Below, piece after piece: positions 24,538 through 32,995 of a DNA stretch of 64,000 bases. The number at the start of each line of letters is the position of its first letter. Positions within the stretch are counted from its first letter, which is position 1. Origin of the DNA: Armatimonadota bacterium (GTDB taxonomy: Bacteria > Armatimonadota > UBA5829 > DSUL01); assembly GCA_025998755.1 (NCBI GenBank), contig AP024674.1, forward strand, positions 1 to 64,000, read 5' to 3'. A model generated the notes under the pieces. The model was given only the letters and a program-made list of their open reading frames with translations. It had not been told where the DNA came from and ran no database searches. A program made the position numbers and the translations under genes.

Positions 24538-27500
24538 ATGAAGCTCTTGTGCTGGATCGCGGTTCTACTTATCGGCATCCCTCTCGTAGCGTCTGCTTCC
24601 GATGACGCTGACTGGGTGGTGGCGTTCGAGGACTCCTTCGAGCGGCAGGAACTTGGCCCGGACTGGCATCTGCTGGGCGGCGAAGCGGAGATCTCCGGCG
24701 GGCGCCTGCGCCTGCGCGGAGCCGGTGCCACGCTGATCTGTGCGCGGCCGTTCGCCGCGGATGTCACCCTGGAGTTCGAGGCGGAAGCAGACCCGGAAAT
24801 GCCGCCCTGCGATCTTTCCGCCGGGCTGGCTGCGGGAGAGGAGCACGGATGGGGCTATCTCATCGCCTTCGGGGGCCAGAACAACCGGGTGAATCAGATC
24901 CTGGGACCGGGAGTGCGGGTGGTTGACGAGAAGCCTCCCTTCCTCATCGAGCACGGGCGCCGATACCCGGTGCGTGCGCGCAAGGAGGGACGCGTGCTCT
25001 TGCTCTCTGTGGACGGCCGGGAGCTGCTGCGCGCGGAGACGGATGATCCCCTGGGAGGTCCTGGCTTCGACAGGGTGGCTCTCGTCACCTGGACCGGGAT
25101 GCTGGTGGACCGGGTTCGAGTGCTGGAGCGCTCCGTTCCGGCCCCAGGCACTCCCCGTTACCCGGAACGCCTGTCCAACGTGCCGTTCCACCGCGATGGC
25201 CGCACGCTGCGCTTTGCGGGGGCTTCCGTTGCGCCTGCCATGGGTGCAGCCATTGATGCATACAACCAGGGGCGTCTGGACGAAGCTCTCCGCCTGTTTT
25301 CCGGTCTTGAAGATCCGTTCCTTTCCCTCTGGGGGAGGGCGTTCGTTCTGGGGGACCTGGCGCTCACGGAATCGGACCGGGACGGGCAGCTGCGCAAGCT
25401 CGCGGAAGACTTCCGCGAATATGCTCGTGCGAATCCGGACCAGCCGGGGATGCAGGACGCCGTGACAGCCGCCGGATGGTTCGGCGATTTGCGGATGAGC
25501 CGGGAAGCTTCCGTCGCCGCTCGGAGGCTCATCGGGCTGGGCCCCGGGGACGAAGCGGGCCGCGTCACTAATCCGTTCTATCACAAGGCGCTGCTCTACG
25601 ATGCCCGCTTCCGGTACTGGGAGGGCAAGGAGGGAGGCGATGTGCGCCGCGTCCAGAACGCACTCACCACAATGGAGCATCTGAAGCAGCTGTGGCCCGA
25701 TGTGAGTGTGCTGCGCCAGTACACGGGCGAAGAGGTTCCCTGGGGGGAAGATCTGAATGCCGACGTCCAGCGTCATCCCGCCTGGGCGGCCTACCTGCGG
25801 GAAGCGTACGGACGGCACGTGCGCGTTATGGAGGCGTGGTTCGAAAAACGCCAGCAGCCGGACGGGCAGCTCGGAGGAGGGTGGGGGGACGACGTGGAGC
25901 TGATGCGCACCTGGGTGCCGGTGGCGGCCATATCCACCGGAGCCAAAGGTGTGCGCGACGGCATCGTGCGGTTTGCGGAAGGCATCTGGCAGACTCTGGA
26001 GGACGGGTATGACCCAGATATCGGGGATGTGGAGCATTCTGCCGAGCCATCCGCAGACATCGTGCCCGGGATGTTGCTCCTGCAGTACGGCGACCCGGAA
26101 TGGCTGGAGCGCAACCTCCTTTCCTGCCATACCATCCGCGATCGCTTCATGGGGATTGACGCGAAGGGGCATCCCCGGTTCAAGAGCACGGAGTTCGGTT
26201 CGCGGGGAGTGAAGACGGATCCCCGGGCCGGCGCGGACACAGGCTACCATGCCCGCGCCATGAAGCATTTCCTGTGGCAGGGGTGGTGGGGAGATCTGGC
26301 CGCCCGCGACTGGTTTATCCGCTGGGCAGAAGGATGGCGGCAGGCCACAATGGCCCGCATCGGAAACAAGCCGGCGGGATTGCCTCCTCCCGGCATCTGG
26401 TACCCATCCGGCGATATCGTCCCGCCGGTGCCCGGAGTCTCCTGGTGGGATCCTCACTACAACTACTACGGGGCGCCCGGCCTTCCGGGGATGATCTTCG
26501 ACTGCTTCCTTGCGGCGTATGCCCTGGGAGGGGGCGAGGAGTTTCTGCGCGCCTTTCAGTTCGTGACGGATGAGGGGACCAGAGGACCACTGCCTGCGGG
26601 CGAGCTTCATCCTCCGTCACCCGAATGGTGTCAGATGGTGCTGGCTCACGCCGTGGATCCGTCCCGCACAGCGCTGTATAAGCTCCTGACCGGCGACCGG
26701 ACCTACGACGAATATACGCTCCGCCAAGCCGACCCCGCCCAGATCTACCGCACCAACTATGACCTGGAGCGCTATCAGAAGAGTTTCGAATCGGCGGCGA
26801 AGGCCCTGCGGACCAACTTCGAACTGCGTACCACGGAAGTGCTGGCCACCGACCGGGCAGCGCTGGACTCGGCGCTCACTGTCTTTGGAGCCTACACCGG
26901 GGCCGTTCAGCTTCTTCGTGACGCTAACACGCCCACGTTTGCCGTCACTTACCAGACGGAGGGCACGGACTTCGCGGCTCTGGTGGTGGAAAGCACTCCC
27001 CGGCGGGTGCGCGTCTGGTTGTACAGCTTCACTGATGATGCGCAGAAGATCGGGCTGCGGTTCTGGCGCTTGGAGCCCGGCATCTACCGGGTGCTTCAGG
27101 GCGAGATGGTGCCGGGCGAGCGTCCCGGGCAGAACCGCTACGCGTGGCTCCCGGCCGAAAGGGTCTCCCTTCTGCACCGCGCCGAAGGGTTGGACGTCAC
27201 GGTTCCGCCGGGAAAGGTGTGGGTGGTTGATGTGCTCCTGGATGAACCTCGTGCTGTCCCGGCGCGCTTGCCGGACCTGGCTGTGGGCGAGCGCAGCGTA
27301 TCCGTCCGGGGATCGCAGGTGACAGCAAGGATCCACAATCTGGGCAGTGCCGCAGCCGGACCGTTCACTGTGGCGTTGCAGGAGCGGGATGGAAAAGGCT
27401 GGAAGACCGTGGCCCACCGCAGGCTGGAAGGACTGACAGCGCCCCGGGACCTGCGCACGGCTTCCACGGTCACCCGCTTCCATCTGGCGCGTCCGCTCGC

Positions 27501-27603
27501 TTCCGGGAGTCGGGTGGTGGTGGATCCTCGAGACGAACTCTTCGAACTGTGCGAGACGAACAACAGCGTGATGATCCTGGACTCAGGCAGGACCGGCGGG
27601 TGA
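24538..27603 (+). CDS. Large secreted protein with N-terminal sandwich-like and C-terminal CARDB domains
   Basis: A 1021-residue exported protein. A signal peptide spans residues 1-22. Residues about 25-200 form a LamG/DUF1080-like beta-sandwich region (FEDSFERQELGPDWHLLGG). The centre (about 230-750) is helix- and Trp-rich, with GQLGGGWGDDVELMRTW, and looks like an alpha/alpha toroid of carbohydrate-active enzymes. The last 110 residues match a CARDB adhesion-type domain (DLAVGERSVSV ... ELFELCETNN). It may bind or degrade polysaccharide outside the cell, but no catalytic pair can be named. It is convergent with nadB, 17 bases apart. Confidence 0.8.
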   Translation: MKLLCWIAVLLIGIPLVASASDDADWVVAFEDSFERQELGPDWHLLGGEAEISGGRLRLRGAGATLICARPFAADVTLEFEAEADPEMPPCDLSAGLAAGEEHGWGYLIAFGGQNNRVNQILGPGVRVVDEKPPFLIEHGRRYPVRARKEGRVLLLSVDGRELLRAETDDPLGGPGFDRVALVTWTGMLVDRVRVLERSVPAPGTPRYPERLSNVPFHRDGRTLRFAGASVAPAMGAAIDAYNQGRLDEALRLFSGLEDPFLSLWGRAFVLGDLALTESDRDGQLRKLAEDFREYARANPDQPGMQDAVTAAGWFGDLRMSREASVAARRLIGLGPGDEAGRVTNPFYHKALLYDARFRYWEGKEGGDVRRVQNALTTMEHLKQLWPDVSVLRQYTGEEVPWGEDLNADVQRHPAWAAYLREAYGRHVRVMEAWFEKRQQPDGQLGGGWGDDVELMRTWVPVAAISTGAKGVRDGIVRFAEGIWQTLEDGYDPDIGDVEHSAEPSADIVPGMLLLQYGDPEWLERNLLSCHTIRDRFMGIDAKGHPRFKSTEFGSRGVKTDPRAGADTGYHARAMKHFLWQGWWGDLAARDWFIRWAEGWRQATMARIGNKPAGLPPPGIWYPSGDIVPPVPGVSWWDPHYNYYGAPGLPGMIFDCFLAAYALGGGEEFLRAFQFVTDEGTRGPLPAGELHPPSPEWCQMVLAHAVDPSRTALYKLLTGDRTYDEYTLRQADPAQIYRTNYDLERYQKSFESAAKALRTNFELRTTEVLATDRAALDSALTVFGAYTGAVQLLRDANTPTFAVTYQTEGTDFAALVVESTPRRVRVWLYSFTDDAQKIGLRFWRLEPGIYRVLQGEMVPGERPGQNRYAWLPAERVSLLHRAEGLDVTVPPGKVWVVDVLLDEPRAVPARLPDLAVGERSVSVRGSQVTARIHNLGSAAAGPFTVALQERDGKGWKTVAHRRLEGLTAPRDLRTASTVTRFHLARPLASGSRVVVDPRDELFELCETNNSVMILDSGRTGG

Positions 27604-27620
27604 AATGCCGGGTCTGGATG

Positions 27621-29243
27621 TCAGGCTAGCTCTTTGCGCAGGACCGTGTCCTTCAGCCAGTGCTCGTCGTCGCGCTGAGGGTAATCCAGGATATAGTGTA
27701 GTCCGCGGCTCTCCTTGCGCCACAGGGCGGAGCGCACGATCAGCTCGGCCACGATCACCATCGAGCGCAGCTCCAGCAGTTCCCGTGACAACCTGCCGCG
27801 GGAGTACAGATTTTCTGTCTTTGCCGCGATGATGCTCACCTCCCGCAGTGCCTCCCGCAGACGCTCCGTCGTCCGGACGATGCCCACGTATACCCACATG
27901 ACCGTGCGCAGGCGCAGCATCAGCTCCTTGACCAGCTCCAGCGGCACGGGGTCGGTGTGTTCTTCCTCCGGGAAGTCCGCGGCGCTCTGCTCGATAGGGA
28001 TCTCCCGGAAGATGGCCGTGGAATCCAGTGCGGCCCGGTGGCTGAATACCAGCGCCTCCAGCAGCGAGTTGCTCGCCAGGCGGTTTGCGCCGTGCACCCC
28101 CGTGCAGGATACTTCACCGGTGGCGTACAGACGCTCGATATCCGTCCGCCCCATCTCGTCTGTCATCACGCCTCCACAGGCATAGTGGGCGGCGGGCACC
28201 ACAGGGATCCACTCCCTCGCGATGTCTATCCCCAGAGACAGACACTTCTCGTGGATGTTCGGGAAACGCTCCCGGATCTTCTCCTCACCCAGATGCGTCA
28301 CGTCCAGCCAGACGCACTCCTCACCGGATGCCTTCAGCTCCGCGTCTATGGCCCTGGCCACGATATCCCGCGGCGCAAGACAACCCATCTCGTGGTACTT
28401 CTCCATGAACGTGCTTCCGTCTTTCAGACGCAGTACGCCACCTTCGCCGCGGACCGCCTCGGAGATCAGGAACGACTCTCCCTGGCTGTGAAACAGCGCT
28501 GTCGGGTGGAACTGAATGAACTCCATGTTCGCGATCCGCGCCCCGGCCTGATACGAAAACGCCACCCCGTCCCCTGTGGCGATGTCCGGGTTGGTGGTGT
28601 GGAGATAAGTCCGCCCGAGCCCTCCCGTTGAGAGCACCGTCACCCTTGAGAGTACCGTCCGGGTCCGTGCCGCGCGGGTGTCGAAGACGTGCGCCCCCAG
28701 GCAGACGTGCCTGTCGGGCCGATCCGAAGGCCGTGTAATCAGGCCGATGGCCATATTGTTTTCCAGGATGCGGATGGACTGGCGCTTCTTTGCTTGGTAC
28801 ACCAGAGCCCGCTCCACCTCCCTCCCCGTGAGATCGGCCGCGTGGACGATCCGCCGCCGCGAGTGGCCTCCCTCTCTTCCCAGAGCGATGCGTGCGTGCT
28901 CCTCGTCAACCATTTCCTGCGTGAAGCGCACGCCCATCTCCATCAGCTCACGGACGCGATCCGGCCCCTCGCGGACCAGAATGCGCACCGCTTCGCGGTT
29001 GCAGAGGTACACGCCCGCCCGCATGGTGTCCTCTTCGTGCAGCTCGAAAGAGTCGTCCGAGCCCATCACCGCGGCGATCCCGCCCTGCGCGTAGTTGGTG
29101 TTGGATTCCGTGTCGTTCTTCTTGGTGACCACCACCACTTCGCCGTGGTCGGCGGCCTTCAGAGCGAAGGTCAGACCGGCGATGCCGGTTCCGATGACGA
29201 GGAAATCGCACGTTATCCGTTCAGGAGAGGTGTTGTCCGTCAT
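27621..29243 (-). CDS. nadB: L-aspartate oxidase
   Basis: A 540-residue FAD enzyme that oxidises L-aspartate to iminoaspartate, the first step of de novo NAD synthesis. The dinucleotide-binding motif FLVIGTGIAGLTFAL lies at residues 14-28. TNYAQGGIAAVMG follows near residue 50, EGGHSRRRIVHAADLTG near 125, and the succinate-dehydrogenase-like HYACGGVMTD and GANRLASNSLLEALVFS in the C-terminal half. It lies last in the minus-strand array from ccmA; its ATG is 1-4 bases from the hemC stop as read. NadA and NadC are not in this window. Confidence 0.97.
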   Translation of the reverse strand: MTDNTSPERITCDFLVIGTGIAGLTFALKAADHGEVVVVTKKNDTESNTNYAQGGIAAVMGSDDSFELHEEDTMRAGVYLCNREAVRILVREGPDRVRELMEMGVRFTQEMVDEEHARIALGREGGHSRRRIVHAADLTGREVERALVYQAKKRQSIRILENNMAIGLITRPSDRPDRHVCLGAHVFDTRAARTRTVLSRVTVLSTGGLGRTYLHTTNPDIATGDGVAFSYQAGARIANMEFIQFHPTALFHSQGESFLISEAVRGEGGVLRLKDGSTFMEKYHEMGCLAPRDIVARAIDAELKASGEECVWLDVTHLGEEKIRERFPNIHEKCLSLGIDIAREWIPVVPAAHYACGGVMTDEMGRTDIERLYATGEVSCTGVHGANRLASNSLLEALVFSHRAALDSTAIFREIPIEQSAADFPEEEHTDPVPLELVKELMLRLRTVMWVYVGIVRTTERLREALREVSIIAAKTENLYSRGRLSRELLELRSMVIVAELIVRSALWRKESRGLHYILDYPQRDDEHWLKDTVLRKELA

Positions 29244-30169
29244 TCTGCTCCCGATGACCCAGCAGCGGCCCGGCGCCTTGCTCCAGCATCATGCGCGCTG
29301 CGTTTTCCCCCCGCGCTTTGCGGTTCTTCCGGCAGACCCTCCGTCTGGACCCGGATGATCTGACGTCCGTCCGGAGATGCCAGGGCCGCCGTCAGACGCA
29401 GCTTTCCGTCTGCGCACACTGCAAGGGCTCCCAGGGGGGTCTGGCATCCGGCGTTCAGTGCGCGCGCCAGCGCCCTTTCGGCTTCCACTGCGGCTCGTGA
29501 GGGAGTGTGATCCAGCGCCTGCAGAAGCTCCAGCGCCTCATCGTCCCCGGCAAGCGTCTCGATCCCCAGAGCCCCCTGTCCCACCGCGCCGGTCATCACC
29601 TGCGGTTTCAGATGCTGGGTGATGACTCCATCTAAGCCCAACCGCCGGAGCCCCGCCACCGCCAGCACAATGGCATCGTACTCGCCGCGCTCCAGCTTCG
29701 CCAGGCGTGTGTCCACATTGCCGCGGATATCCCGCACTTTCACGTCCGGGCGCTGCGCCAGCAGCTGCGCCGCTCGTCGGGGGCTCCCGGTACCCACCAC
29801 CGCACCGGCAGGAAGATCCTCCAGCGGCTTGGCGTCGCGTGATACCAGGCAGTCCCGGGGATCCTCCCGCATCGGCACGGCCGCCAGGGCGAAGGGATCA
29901 GGCAACATGGAGGGGAGATCCTTAAGACTGTGAACGGCGGCCCGGATGCGGCCATCCTGCAGCGCCTCTTCCAGCTCCCGGACGAATATCCCCTTCTGCC
30001 CGAAGGCGGCAAGCGGCCGGTCCCTCAGCCGGTCTCCTCCCGTTCGAATGATCTCAAGCCGGACCTCCAGCCCGGGCCAGGCTTCGCGGAGCATCGCCGC
30101 AACGGTCTCCGCCTGCGCGAGGGCAAGAGCGCTCCCGCGTGTGCCCAGGACCAGGCTGCCGGTCCTCAA
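29240..30169 (-). CDS. hemC: Porphobilinogen deaminase, frameshifted C-terminus (TTG start)
   Basis: Hydroxymethylbilane synthase, which polymerises four porphobilinogen units. As read it has 309 residues. LGTRGSALALAQ, VHSLKDLP, VGTGSPRRAAQL, IRGNVDTRLAKL and the cofactor-attachment segment NAGCQTPLGA are all present. The last 20 or so residues are out of frame: reading G5 instead of the G6 run at 29307-29312 gives NAARMMLEQGAGPLL, a typical end, and a stop at 29221 overlapping nadB by 23 bases. The start TTG at 30169 shares TTGA with the hemX stop and has GGGAGA upstream. It is catalytically complete apart from the tail. Confidence 0.9.
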   Translation of the reverse strand: MRTGSLVLGTRGSALALAQAETVAAMLREAWPGLEVRLEIIRTGGDRLRDRPLAAFGQKGIFVRELEEALQDGRIRAAVHSLKDLPSMLPDPFALAAVPMREDPRDCLVSRDAKPLEDLPAGAVVGTGSPRRAAQLLAQRPDVKVRDIRGNVDTRLAKLERGEYDAIVLAVAGLRRLGLDGVITQHLKPQVMTGAVGQGALGIETLAGDDEALELLQALDHTPSRAAVEAERALARALNAGCQTPLGALAVCADGKLRLTAALASPDGRQIIRVQTEGLPEEPQSAGGKRSAHDAGARRRAAAGSSGAE

Positions 30170-31056
30170 GACGCCCGTTCTCCCGCCTTCAACAATGCGT
30201 GCGAGCTTCCATGAGAGGCTGGTTCGGGAGGGTGGGGGAGCACAAAGAAGCGATGCACCGATGTGGCCGCTAGAACGGCCAGACAACCGAACACCAGGAG
30301 ATACTGGGCCCTGCGGCCGCGCCAGGCCGGACGGCCGGATGCCCAGATGTAAAACGCATACAGACACCAGCTCAGCGCCGCGGCGGTTCGCGTGAGCACG
30401 CCGGGGATCTCACCCTCTCCCGGATGAGTCAGTGACCACACCACAGCCGTCCCCACACCCAGAGTGAGAGCCGCAAACCCCAGAGTGGCCAGCAGGAACG
30501 CCATGGACGCGAGCTGCTCCAGCGGCGGCAGCCGCCGGAACGCCCCGGCCCACTTCTTGGCCTTCAGCATGGAATGCTGCGTCAGCCACAAGAAGTGCAC
30601 ACCCCGCCGAGAGCACCAGCAGCGCCATGGATACCAGGATGCTTCCAACGTGCAGAGTCAGCCAGTGGCTGGCCAGCAGCTCCTGCGAGTATGTCCGCGC
30701 GCTTCCCGGCAGCGCCGTGGCCATAAAAAGCAAAAGAAGCGCCAGCGGCGCGGCCGCCGCGCCGAACGAGGGAATGTCCTTCCAGACCACCTGCGCCAGA
30801 TGCGCCGCCAGCACCGTGCACGCGACGGCGGTCAGCGCCTGCTGACCCGTCGAGAGCGGAGGAGCCCCGTCTTCCATCATCCTGACGATCAGACCGGCCT
30901 GCGGTCAGCGCCAGCGCGGCCAGCGTGGCCAGATGCGCCACCTTTGGGAGCCTGCGTCCGGAGCGGAAGATATTCGCCACGTATGCAGCCGATGCCGCGA
31001 AAAGCACCAGGATGCCCAGCCGCCGTCAGCAGATCTGCAAGCGCCAGGCCCCGCAT
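30166..31056 (-). pseudogene. hemX: HemX/CcsA-like cytochrome c assembly membrane protein, three frameshifts
   Basis: An integral-membrane protein of the HemX/CcsA type lying between hemA and hemC, as in the Bacillus hemAXC order. It is split over three frames. The coding signal starts at ATG 31056 (MRGLALADLLTAA), continues GILVLFAASAAYVANIF, then MMEDGAPPLSTGQQALTAV ... SMALLVLSAG, then VHFLWLTQHSMLKAKKW to the stop at 30166. Each break is repaired by removing one base: at 31015-31017, near 30894-30899, and at 30602-30605. The repaired length would be about 295 residues with several helices. It is either decayed or misread. Confidence 0.75.
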
Positions 31057-32354
31057 CAGATCCCGTCCCCTCTCCAGTCCGCCTCCGGGAAGTCCTCTTC
31101 GTGATCCAGTCCGAAGACCTCCACCACCGTGCGCAGCTGCTCTTCTCCCCGGCTGCGCGCGTAGTCCTTGATGTGCGTGATGGGGTGGTGCGTGATCTTG
31201 TTCACCAGGCTGTGCGCCAGCTCCCGGACCAGGGCCTGCTGGCGTTCGTCCAGCGAGGACAGCCTGCGCGAGTATCGCTGCAGCTCTTCCTCCGCGATCC
31301 TGCGTAGCCTTCCCTGCAATCCGCGGATCAGCGGCGCTGCGGCCAGCGACCGCTGCCAGTCCATGAACTCCCGCACGTGCTCCTCGATGATCCGCTCCGC
31401 GTGCTCCACCGCCTGCTGACGTCCTTCTGCGGTGCGGGAGACAATGCCGTTCAGGTCGTCAATGTCGTAAAGGAAAGCACAGTCGATCTCTGCGATGGAC
31501 GGGTCGATGTCGCGGGGCACTGCGATGTCTATTAGGAACATTGGGCGCATCCGGCGGGCCGCCATGATCCCCTCGAACTGCGCCCGTCGCACGATGAAAT
31601 GGGGAGCGCCCGTGGAAGCGATGACGATGTCCGCCACCGTCATCTCCGTTTCAAAATCCTCATAACGGACGGCCCGACCGCCAATCTGCTCCGCGATGGC
31701 GCGGGCCCGCTCGTGCGTGCGGTTGGCGATGATGACTCCCGCCGCTCCCTCCTCCCGCAGCCTGCGCGCCACGATCTCCGACATCTTGCCGGCACCCAGC
31801 AGCAGCACCCGGCGGCCCTCCAGACTGCCGAAGATGGATCGCGCTAGCTCCACCGCCGCCGACCCCACGGAGAATGCCCCCCGGTTGATCTCCGTTTCGG
31901 TCTGCACCCGCTTACCCGTCTCCAGGGCCGTATGGAACAGGCGGTTGAGCACCGCTCCCGTCGTCCCGGATGCCAGGGCGCTTTCGTATGCCGCCCGCAC
32001 CTGTCCCAGCACCTGCGGCTCCCCCAGGATCATCGAGTCCACGCCGCTCGCCACACGCAAGAGATGTCGGACGGCAGTCTCGTCAACGTGGGAGTAAAGA
32101 TGATTTTGTAGCTGCTGCGGGGGGATGTCGCCCAAGCGGGCCAGCTCCTCCGCCATGTGGCGGCTTGCGGAGTCCTCGACTGCCGCATACGCCTCCGTCC
32201 GGTTGCACGTGGACACCAGGACGCACTCGTTCACGCCCGGCCGTCTCCGGAAGCGCCAGAGCACGTCGCTCAGCGCACTGGCGGCGACGGCCAGCCGTTC
32301 GCGCACCGCGACCGGAGCCGATCTGTGATTCAATCCGACGACGGCGATATGCAT
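31056..32354 (-). CDS. hemA: Glutamyl-tRNA reductase
   Basis: A 432-residue enzyme making glutamate-1-semialdehyde from glutamyl-tRNA, the committed step of C5 tetrapyrrole synthesis. The catalytic Cys50 lies in VLVSTCNRTE. The conserved AYESALASG, LFHTALETGKRVQTET and Rossmann motif LLLGAGKMSEIVARRL follow, and the dimerisation helix is C-terminal. The start overlaps the siroheme gene by 25 bases. The stop TGA shares one base with the hemX ATG. No frameshift is seen. The reading is full length. Confidence 0.97.
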   Translation of the reverse strand: MHIAVVGLNHRSAPVAVRERLAVAASALSDVLWRFRRRPGVNECVLVSTCNRTEAYAAVEDSASRHMAEELARLGDIPPQQLQNHLYSHVDETAVRHLLRVASGVDSMILGEPQVLGQVRAAYESALASGTTGAVLNRLFHTALETGKRVQTETEINRGAFSVGSAAVELARSIFGSLEGRRVLLLGAGKMSEIVARRLREEGAAGVIIANRTHERARAIAEQIGGRAVRYEDFETEMTVADIVIASTGAPHFIVRRAQFEGIMAARRMRPMFLIDIAVPRDIDPSIAEIDCAFLYDIDDLNGIVSRTAEGRQQAVEHAERIIEEHVREFMDWQRSLAAAPLIRGLQGRLRRIAEEELQRYSRRLSSLDERQQALVRELAHSLVNKITHHPITHIKDYARSRGEEQLRTVVEVFGLDHEEDFPEADWRGDGI

Positions 32355-32971
32355 TCCAGAGCGGCTTTCAGGGCTTCTTCTTTCCGCCCGGACCGGATCA
32401 GGGACAGCAGGTCCATCTGGAGGATGCGGGCGTAGACATTCTTCTGCTCCTCAAGATCCGTCACAGCTTCCCTGACCGCGCGCCGGACCTGCCCCAGAAT
32501 GTCCACGTATTCAGCGTATTCCGCACCAAACTGATCCTCAAGCTCGCGCCTCAGATGGGCAGCATAGGCCGGCGAACGCCCGGATGTCGAGACGGCAATC
32601 TGCAGATCCCCCCGCTCCACCACCGCCCCGTAGATGAAGGAGCAGAGCTCCGGAACGTCCACGATGTTCGCTAGGATGTTGCGGCTGCGGGCGGCCTCGT
32701 ACACCCTGCGGTTGACTTCCGGCCGGTCGGTGGACCCCACGACCAGGGTCTTGCCGTCCAGGTCGCTCTCCTGAAACTCCCGGTCATGGTAGCGCACGCG
32801 GCCCTGTTTCGCCCACTCCAGCACCTGTGGGGTGGCGCGGGGAGCGACGATGGTAAGCCGGGCCCCGTATTTCAGCAGCTGAGCCGCCTTGCCTGTGGCG
32901 ATCTCTCCTGCTCCCACCACCAGGCATTCCGTCCCTTCCAGGTCCAGGAAGATGGGGAAGTATCTCGCCAC
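32330..32971 (-). CDS. Precorrin-2 dehydrogenase/sirohydrochlorin ferrochelatase (Met8/CysG-N type)
   Basis: A 213-residue protein beginning YFPIFLDLEGTECLVVGAGEIATGKAAQLL, the NAD-binding start typical of Met8 and the CysG N-terminal domain (motif VVGAGEIATGK). The helical C-terminal part carries AVSTSGRSPAYAAHLRREL. It oxidises precorrin-2 and may insert iron to make siroheme. In other bacteria it pairs with cobA-type methyltransferases, which are not here. It sits between ccmF (24-base gap) and hemA (25-base overlap), so it is probably cotranscribed with heme synthesis genes. Confidence 0.92.
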   Translation of the reverse strand: MARYFPIFLDLEGTECLVVGAGEIATGKAAQLLKYGARLTIVAPRATPQVLEWAKQGRVRYHDREFQESDLDGKTLVVGSTDRPEVNRRVYEAARSRNILANIVDVPELCSFIYGAVVERGDLQIAVSTSGRSPAYAAHLRRELEDQFGAEYAEYVDILGQVRRAVREAVTDLEEQKNVYARILQMDLLSLIRSGRKEEALKAALECISPSSD

Positions 32972-32995
32972 GTGCTGTCTCCTCCGGGACTCCTG

